Positions 51,692 to 57,439 of a stretch of 57,439 bases of DNA are shown here, piece by piece. Numbering within the stretch: the first letter of the stretch is position 1; each line of letters starts with the position of its first letter. The translations under genes were made by a program, and so were the position numbers. The notes beneath the pieces were generated by a model. It was not told the origin of the DNA, made no database searches, and was given only the letters and a program-made list of their open reading frames with translations. Origin of the DNA: JAWODU01 sp046483125 (GTDB taxonomy: Bacteria; Verrucomicrobiota; Kiritimatiellia; UBA8416; JAWODU01); the NCBI GenBank assembly GCA_046483125.1, contig JAWODU010000009.1, forward strand, positions 1 through 57,439, read 5' to 3'.

Positions 51692-54079
51692 TCACTCCGC
51701 GGAGATTGCGAGTTCGGCCGGTCTCAGGCCTTCGCCCGAGGCCGTGACGCGCACGGACCCGGTATTGCCTCTTACGGAACGGACTATGAGTACGCATTTG
51801 CCGTGAAAGGCCTTACGCCGCGGTTCAACGAAGGATTCCAGGCTCGTGGGATCGCCGTTTCCGACCCCGGCAAGCCGGGCGGGGCCTTCCATGCCGAACT
51901 CGATCGTGTCGGAAGCGTGAGGACAGACACAGCCGGCGTCGTCTGTAACCGATACGGTAATAAAGCAGAGGTCCCGGCCGTCGGCTGATATACGGGATAT
52001 GTCCGCGGACATTTGAATGCGCGAAGCCGGCCCGGCGGTGCGCGTCTCCGTTTCTTCAACGGCGGTTCCCCGGGAATCCATGGCCACCACTTTTATAACT
52101 CCGGGCTCGTACTTCACTTCGTTCCAGCGCAGGCGGTAAGTGTCGTAAACGGTGCCGGGAACCTTTTTCCTCATCCCGTGGGACCTGCCGTTAACGAACA
52201 GCTCGGCGGCGGGGTAACTGGTGTAGCAGTGAACCGGGACGTTCTCTCCTTCCCGTCCTTCCCAGTTCCAGTGGGGCAGAATGTGGAGGGTCGAACGTTC
52301 CCTGTTCCATTTACTGCGATACAGGTAATACCTGTCCTTGGGAAGTCCGCAGAGATCGACAATGCCGAAATACGAACTGCGGCTGGGCCACTGGCGGTTG
52401 TAAGGCGTCGGTTCGCCGAGGTAATCGAAACCCGTCCAGACAAACTCTCCGAATATAAAAGGGCACTTATCCTGCGCGGCGAATTCAACGTCCGGGGCGT
52501 ATCCCCAGCCCGGGGAGCACATGTCGTAGGAAGAAACCTGAAGCGATTCGTGGTGCATGTGCTGGTCCCTTATCTCGCGCACGGGGAAGTGATACTCGTC
52601 CCGGGTGCTCACGCACGATTCCGTTTCACTCCCGTACATAGGCCAGTCCGGATAGGCGGCGTGATACTCTTCGTATTTAAAGGGCTTGTAATTCCACCCC
52701 GGCACGTCCACGGCCGCGGCTATGCCGTTGGCTATGGCCTCATCGGAGTTGTTGAATCCGGCGGTGACCGGGCGTGCGGGGTCCTCCTCCCGGCAGATTT
52801 CCGCGAGGAACCGGGCCACGGAAGCGCCCCCGCCTTCGGCCTGTTCCCTTACTTCGTTGCCGATACTCCACATTATGACGCAGGGGTGGTTACGGTCTCT
52901 CCTGATGAAATCCCTCATGTCCCGTTCAGCCCATTTATCGAACAGCGTGTGATAACCGTTTTCGCACTTGCCGGTCCGCCATTCGTCAAAGGCCTCGTCG
53001 ATTACAAGTATGCCCATGCGATCGCATATATACAGCACTTCCGGGGCCGGGGGATTGTGGCTTGTGCGAAGCGCGTTACAGCCCATGTCCCTGAGTATTT
53101 CACACTGGCGTTCAAGCGCCCTTCCGTTGACGGCTGCGCCCAGGGGACCGAGATCGTGGTGCATGCATACGCCGTTGAGCTTCATCGGCCGCCCGTTGAG
53201 GGAAAACCCCTTTTTGCTGTGGAATTCCGCGGTTCTTATTCCAAAAACTGTTTCGCACCGGTCAACCGGTTCGCCTTCGAGGATGATTTCCGACACGACG
53301 GTGTAGAGATCCGGCGAAAAAACATCCCACAGGCTCGGGTCGGCCACGGCGAATTCCCCTTCCGCGGTATGTTCATTCGAAACGTCCAGCTCCACGGTGC
53401 CGTCACAGACCGTCTCCCCGCGGGGACCGGTTATGGCCGTGCGGAGCGAAACGGACCTGGTTTTTCCCCGGTTATCGAGATGTGTGCTCACGATGACCCG
53501 CGCTGAGGAGGAAGAAATTTCTGGAGTCGCGACTTTCACGCCCCAGGGCGCGATGCGTACGGAGGCGGTTTTCACCAGCCTCACGTTACGGTATATGCCG
53601 GCGCCCGGGTACCAGCGGGAAGCGTCGGGCGGGTTGTCGACACGGACGGCCAGAACGTTGGTTTGTCCGAAACGGACAAAATCCGTTACCTCGAAGTTAA
53701 AGGAAATATATCCGTACGGCCGTTCCCCGACGCGTTGACCGTTGAAAAAAACAGTACTGCGCGACATGACGCCGTCGAATTCCAGGAACAGCCGCGCATC
53801 GCCTCCGCCGGGAATATCCAGTTTCAGCCTGTACCAGGCGGTGCCGACGTGAGGAAGGGCCCCCGTACGCCCGGTGCGTTCGGCGGGTTTCTTCTCGCCG
53901 TCTTCCATCACGGTGGTGACCTGAATATCGTTTTCCCTGTCGAAGGGCCCGGCGATGGCCCAGTCATGGGGAACTTCCACCGTCTGCCAGTTGCGGTCGT
54001 CAAAATCGATTTTCTCGGCGCCTTCCGGATCGCCTCGCGTGAATTTCCAGTTTTCTTCAAGCGGTGTTGTCGAGCGCAT
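51692..54079 (-). CDS. GH2 glycoside hydrolase (beta-galactosidase-like)
   Basis: The 795-residue retaining beta-glycosidase has the GH2 architecture: sugar-binding jelly roll (about 1-170, ending DASRWYPGAGIYRNVRL), an Ig-like domain (about 180-270) and a (beta/alpha)8 barrel (about 275-560). The acid/base Glu is in IMWSIGNEVREQ near residue 410 and the nucleophile Glu in FGEFVWTGFDYLGE near residue 530. After the barrel come beta domains, with a bacterial Ig-like segment near residue 690. There is no signal peptide. It lies 83 bases downstream of the F5/8 type C protein on the same strand, so the two likely act on the same glycan. Confidence 0.93.
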   Translation of the reverse strand: MRSTTPLEENWKFTRGDPEGAEKIDFDDRNWQTVEVPHDWAIAGPFDRENDIQVTTVMEDGEKKPAERTGRTGALPHVGTAWYRLKLDIPGGGDARLFLEFDGVMSRSTVFFNGQRVGERPYGYISFNFEVTDFVRFGQTNVLAVRVDNPPDASRWYPGAGIYRNVRLVKTASVRIAPWGVKVATPEISSSSARVIVSTHLDNRGKTRSVSLRTAITGPRGETVCDGTVELDVSNEHTAEGEFAVADPSLWDVFSPDLYTVVSEIILEGEPVDRCETVFGIRTAEFHSKKGFSLNGRPMKLNGVCMHHDLGPLGAAVNGRALERQCEILRDMGCNALRTSHNPPAPEVLYICDRMGILVIDEAFDEWRTGKCENGYHTLFDKWAERDMRDFIRRDRNHPCVIMWSIGNEVREQAEGGGASVARFLAEICREEDPARPVTAGFNNSDEAIANGIAAAVDVPGWNYKPFKYEEYHAAYPDWPMYGSETESCVSTRDEYHFPVREIRDQHMHHESLQVSSYDMCSPGWGYAPDVEFAAQDKCPFIFGEFVWTGFDYLGEPTPYNRQWPSRSSYFGIVDLCGLPKDRYYLYRSKWNRERSTLHILPHWNWEGREGENVPVHCYTSYPAAELFVNGRSHGMRKKVPGTVYDTYRLRWNEVKYEPGVIKVVAMDSRGTAVEETETRTAGPASRIQMSADISRISADGRDLCFITVSVTDDAGCVCPHASDTIEFGMEGPARLAGVGNGDPTSLESFVEPRRKAFHGKCVLIVRSVRGNTGSVRVTASGEGLRPAELAISAE

Positions 54080-54162
54080 GGGGCTTTTATCCTTTCCGGC
54101 CGATCAGGTTAATTACAAACGGGAATGGAACAGAAACACAAAAACGCCCCGAAAGTCCAGTC

Positions 54163-56340
54163 TCAATACGATTCGGGAAGGCCCGGGTTTATCGCGCCCT
54201 CTTCGTATACTTCGTCGTAGAGCGCCTTTATCATTTTGTTGTAGCGATCGCCGAACCAGCCGCGGAAGAACATTACGTCTCCGGCTTCGATGCCCTTCAG
54301 GAGACTTGGCCGTATCCCGTTCCATTTTTCCTTTCCGAGGTTAACGGTATAACTCACGCCGAACGCCCCCGGCAGTAATTTCCGCCACGACTCGCGCAGT
54401 ATCGGCGGGCTGTAAGGCGGCTGGAGATAGGTGGTGGTGTAGGCCAGTTGACCCGGGTTGGGAGCGAACTCGGGAATAAGAAGTACGTCCGGATGCCGCC
54501 TGTGGAGCTCGCGCCAGATGTGATTGTCCAGCAGTGTCCACTTGAATTTCTGCTCTTCTCCGACCGGGCGATGGATACCGTTGGTATCCACGTAGAAGAT
54601 CGTGCATCCCCAGCGCTTCCTGGCGTATTCGATCTTACGGCTCATTCGCTCGACGACCGGAAAAAAGCGCCACCAGGGGACGCCCTTCGGACGGATGTCG
54701 TCGAAATTGTCGCCGAGGGGATTCCGGCGCGGGTTGTGCGAACCGGTGCCGTGGCCGCCGACGGTCCGCCCGAGGGGACGGGAGCTTTCCGAGACTTTAC
54801 CCGCGGCCAGGTTCTCGCCCCCGGGCGAAAGTACGCGGAATTCGCGGATACTGATCCATTTGCCGTCGTAGTCGCCCGCACCGGTGACTGTAAGCCTCAT
54901 GCGGCGTACCCCGGAGGGTTCGAAGCTGTCGCGGATAGGCGACTCGGCGGAACCGGGGGTTTCGTTCTGCGTCCGGCCCGCGAGGAGGCGGTACTTCTCG
55001 GCGCCTTCCGCGCGTCCCTCGACCTTGTACTGATACGCGCGGTCCTCTAAGCAGACTACTTCGATTGCGGCAACCTGCCGGTTCGCCTCCAGGTCCACCT
55101 CGATCCACTGTGGAAAACCCTGTACCGACCAGCGGCTGTCGAGGTCGCCGTCACAGGCGGCGTCGGGCGGCGTCAGGTACACCTGCGTCGGCCGGATACA
55201 GCATCCGACGCTCAGCCCCGCGTCACGGAACCTTTTGAAGTAATCCGGATAAATGTCGGCCACCTCCGGTGCCACCAGCTTTACCATGCGCGGGTCGCCG
55301 ATGTACGTGACAGGGTGGGGGTTTTCGCCGCCCTCGGGGTCCCAGAGCACCATGCCCTGCGCGTTAACCCCCTTGAGCACGCGAATACAGCGGTCCGCGT
55401 GTTTCATCATCTTATCGCGAAGCTCCGCACGCCCGGCCTCGGTGCCCACGTCCAGGTCTTTGTCCTTGAACCAGTTACGGGGGTTGTTGTCCGGGCCCCT
55501 GCCGCTTCCGATGAAAATGGCGCCGATGGGCCGCCGGTCCTTCCATGCCATTCTCGGACGGTGGTAATCGCGGAAAGCGTTGATAAAATCGGCTTTGAGC
55601 TTCTCAACGTCGGTATCCGGGCCGGCGAACCGCAGGGACGCGCGAATGGTCAGCGACCTGCCGGGCTCGATCCTCGGGAGACCGTGATGACGGTACACGA
55701 CGGCCCCGGGTTCGAGCATATGCACTCCGCCGCCGAACGTCAGGGGCAGGGTCTTTTTCCCGTCCGCCGGTTTGCCGAAGCCGAAGGTGAGGGGCATTAC
55801 CGTCTCACAGCCCCATATCAGTTTTGTGTCTCCGCAGACCGCCTCCACGGCGTTGAAATCTCCCGGCAGTGTAACACGCCGCTTCCAGCGCTTCGGTGTT
55901 TCAATCGGCCGCGGCAGTGACAGGGTCAGCGCGGTGATCTCGAACATGGCCACGGTACTCTCGGACCTGTTGTCGATGGTTACGGCCACGTCCACCTGGT
56001 CGGTCTTTGTCTCGTAGCGGAATGCAATCGAGCCCCATTTGTACACGCAGGTCAGTACGCCTTCCTTTTCGTCAAACCTCGTTTCCGCTTTGTCCCCGTC
56101 GATGCGCTCGAAACTGTAATCGTAAAAGCCCTCGGAGTTAAGTGACCTGCTTTCAAGAACGATGTTCGATACCTCCGGCCTCCCGTTTCCGAGCAGATTT
56201 GTTCCCGCCCGCTTGAGCGCGGACACGCCCCCGGGGCCGGTTTCCATCTCGATTTGACTTTGCGCGCACGAGGCGGGGATTACGAAAAGCGCCGCCGCCG
56301 AAAATACGAGACCCGACATGCGAAACAGTCTGGAGATCAT
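54163..56340 (-). CDS. secreted putative glycoside hydrolase with embedded F5/8 type C domain
   Basis: The gene encodes 725 residues from ATG 56340 with GGAGG 8 bases upstream. A signal peptide (about 1-25, ending PASC-AQ, possibly a lipoprotein) and an N-terminal beta domain (about 30-235) come first, followed by a barrel-like region (AQGMVLWDPEGGENPHPVTY near residue 320). That region is interrupted by a discoidin-type domain (about 385-510: DLDSRWSVQGFPQWIEVDLE, SIREFRVLSPGGENLAAG). The barrel then resumes (PWWRFFPVVERMSRKIEYAR, CTIFYVDTNGIH, LIPEFAPNPGQ). The conserved acids D and E in WDPEGGE and PEF could be catalytic. I do not assign a GH family. Its pairing with the GH2 gene suggests glycan breakdown. 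Confidence 0.7.
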   Translation of the reverse strand: MISRLFRMSGLVFSAAALFVIPASCAQSQIEMETGPGGVSALKRAGTNLLGNGRPEVSNIVLESRSLNSEGFYDYSFERIDGDKAETRFDEKEGVLTCVYKWGSIAFRYETKTDQVDVAVTIDNRSESTVAMFEITALTLSLPRPIETPKRWKRRVTLPGDFNAVEAVCGDTKLIWGCETVMPLTFGFGKPADGKKTLPLTFGGGVHMLEPGAVVYRHHGLPRIEPGRSLTIRASLRFAGPDTDVEKLKADFINAFRDYHRPRMAWKDRRPIGAIFIGSGRGPDNNPRNWFKDKDLDVGTEAGRAELRDKMMKHADRCIRVLKGVNAQGMVLWDPEGGENPHPVTYIGDPRMVKLVAPEVADIYPDYFKRFRDAGLSVGCCIRPTQVYLTPPDAACDGDLDSRWSVQGFPQWIEVDLEANRQVAAIEVVCLEDRAYQYKVEGRAEGAEKYRLLAGRTQNETPGSAESPIRDSFEPSGVRRMRLTVTGAGDYDGKWISIREFRVLSPGGENLAAGKVSESSRPLGRTVGGHGTGSHNPRRNPLGDNFDDIRPKGVPWWRFFPVVERMSRKIEYARKRWGCTIFYVDTNGIHRPVGEEQKFKWTLLDNHIWRELHRRHPDVLLIPEFAPNPGQLAYTTTYLQPPYSPPILRESWRKLLPGAFGVSYTVNLGKEKWNGIRPSLLKGIEAGDVMFFRGWFGDRYNKMIKALYDEVYEEGAINPGLPESY

Positions 56341-56529
56341 TGATTTCCTCCAATTCAATAGAGACAAATGCCGCCAATACGTCCGGATTATAGGGTGCAG
56401 GGGAAAGTTTTTCAAACATTGCCGCCCGACTGGGATAGGGGGGCGCGTGTCCTGCGGTGAGAGGGGAAGCTGGATGTTTCTTTGACTTTCGGGAGAAAAA
56501 GGCGCAAATTAGAGGGCGAGTCGTTGATT

Positions 56530-56550
56530 GGTAGTGTCAAAAATTCTATG
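56530..56550 (+). repeat. 5' exon side of the dispersed repeat carrying intron target IBS2-IBS1
   Basis: This left flank of the group II intron matches 36415-36435 (opposite strand) at 20 of 21 bases. It contains IBS2 TGTCAA (56535-56540) and IBS1 TCTATG (56545-56550), the sequences that pair with the intron's EBS2 and EBS1. The 180 bases between it and the upstream minus-strand gene hold nothing I can name beyond that gene's likely promoter region. Confidence 0.85.
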
Positions 56551-57235
56551 GTAAGCGCCGATTAAAACCGGCAGCGAACAACGAGTGAAAGTCTTGTACA
56601 ATGAAAGGAGTAGCGACCCACATTGACCCCGAGTCATGCGCAGGCCGCCGCGAGGGGGCAGGCGAAGCGTTGACAGGGGCGCAAGTAGGATAGGTATTGA
56701 GCCACGAAATATTTGAAGCTTCGGGGTGCCGAGGGTGTTATAGAGCCCGTAAGGCAACACGGACGTCGCGATATGCGAGGGACGAGCCCGACCCCGCGTG
56801 GTCTGAGACCCTATGCATGCATGTAAATTCGTTGAACGGGAATCGGGAGATCCCGTGTCCGACCCCGATTGGCAACGGGGTCCGGGCTGAGAATCCCAAG
56901 GGAGTACGGCAGTCATGGACGGGCACGGGAAGTCGTACAGGTCAATAGTACCTGAGAAATCACGAACAAGGACGGCAGTGCGCTGTCGTCGGCGGAGTGG
57001 ATGGAGGAAAGAGGCCTGACCGAGGGAAAGCTGGTCAACAAAACAAGTGCTGGACACCGTGCCAGATAGGCTTGTGAAATGAGCTGACTCAGCTACGGTC
57101 TGCTACTACGGGAACAAGCCAAGGTTCCGATCGTAGAGCAGGCGCGGTTGTACCCAAGGTAGGAACCCAATGCGGTAATTGCGCACGTTGGGGTCTGTGC
57201 GGGGGGCGTCGGGCAACCGGCGTTCCTACCGCGAC
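56551..57235 (+). ncRNA. short group II intron, reverse transcriptase mostly deleted
   Basis: A 685-nt group II intron begins GTAAGCGCC and ends CGCGAC. EBS2 TTGACA (56670-56675) is the exact complement of IBS2, and EBS1 TATAGA (56739-56744) complements IBS1 with one G-U pair. A 34-nt domain V lies at 57163-57196. Domain VI at 57199-57232 has a GCAA loop and a bulged A at 57228, seven bases before the 3' end. Domain IV holds only a broken reverse transcriptase start. The domain V catalytic triad reads AAC instead of AGC, so self-splicing is doubtful. The intronless repeat at 36303-36435 shows the empty target. Confidence 0.85.
56915..57069 (+). pseudogene. remnant of group II intron reverse transcriptase/maturase N-terminus
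   Basis: From ATG 56915 the frame reads MDGHGKSYRSIVPEKSR, then after one base shift near 56964 reads NKDGSALSSAEWMEERGLTE and stops at TAG 57067-57069. Both pieces match the usual N-terminal extension of group II intron reverse transcriptases (VPEKxxNKDG...EERGLTEGN), just before the polymerase domain. No reverse transcriptase fingers, palm (YADD) or maturase domain follows, so roughly 400 or more residues are lost. Confidence 0.7.
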
Positions 57236-57410
57236 GAAAATGGATGTAGGACGAGTTGGGACACTTAATCGCACACTTAACCGCCACCCTTTGTCGTATA
57301 CGCTTAAACGACTCTGTTGCAACGGCTGGCACATGACGAGTAAGCAGGTCGGTTAAGGGTGTGCGTCCGCCGCGGCGGAAAGGGTGGCGGTTAAGAAAGC
57401 GATTAAGTGT
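57236..57410. repeat. 3' exon side of the dispersed repeat with imperfect inverted arms
   Basis: 57249-57348 matches 36303-36402 (opposite strand) at 96 of 100 bases. Two arms, 57261-57292 and 57379-57410, are inverted copies of one another at 29 of 32 bases, with a perfect 14-bp palindrome (57366-57379) between them. This gives a MITE-like folded structure. The 36-kb copy keeps only the first arm. The remaining bases to 57439 show no gene. Confidence 0.75.
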
Positions 57411-57439
57411 ATTGAAACCGGGGGAGAGAGCCAGGATGT

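Overview
The window is high-GC, tightly packed bacterial chromosome from a Gram-negative organism: it carries a TonB-dependent receptor, lipoproteins and outer-surface proteins. A secreted right-handed beta-helix protein ends in a calcium-loop plus NWEEY-type C-terminal module common in Kiritimatiellota and Verrucomicrobia. Together with many glycoside hydrolases and a c-di-AMP cyclase next to ftsK, this suggests the PVC superphylum, probably a Kiritimatiellota-like bacterium. That placement is inference from gene content; there is no rRNA here.

Layout. 1-3000 is accessory: the tail of an unknown gene, small orphan genes, an RHS C-terminal tip without its RHS body, a putative partner gene, two copies of a hairpin-bearing direct repeat, and a wrecked integrase-type transposase. 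3003-17193 is a co-directional housekeeping block: serS, tilS, ftsH, folP, cdaA, ybbR, ftsK, a RodZ-like gene, rimO, a zinc-ribbon protein and an N-acyl-D-amino-acid deacylase, many touching or overlapping. 17200-22786 holds a beta-helix protein, a cardiolipin synthase, an endonuclease/exonuclease/phosphatase protein and an AI-2E family membrane protein. 22841-25958 looks like an inserted segment (a large membrane SGNH hydrolase plus the tail of a lost gene) bracketed by a perfect 120-bp direct repeat that copies the start of the AI-2E gene.

26194-31922 is a metal-acquisition locus behind a tRNA-Phe gene: nikR, a TonB-dependent receptor, a ZnuA/B/C-type ABC transporter and a methyltransferase. 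A NikR-type palindrome overlaps the probable nikR promoter and a half-degenerate one sits before the receptor, so the whole set is probably a nickel-responsive uptake operon using an unusual transporter class.

31919-42503 (minus strand) is a DNA-end-processing operon: SbcD/YhaO-like phosphoesterase, YhaN-like ATPase, AddB-like and AddA-like helicase/nucleases, then a divergent YchF-like protein. A 133-bp repeat fills the addB-addA gap. 42689-56340 carries an aldo/keto reductase, a GH31 enzyme, OsmC, CorA, an MFS transporter, a CsgG-like lipoprotein, a GH2 enzyme and a secreted protein with an embedded F5/8 type C domain.

The right edge (56551-57235) is a short group II intron. Matching exon-binding sites, domain V/VI and a branch-point A are visible, and only a frameshifted remnant of its reverse transcriptase is left. 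It interrupts a second, inverted copy of the repeat found between addB and addA, so the window holds both an occupied and an empty target for the same intron.
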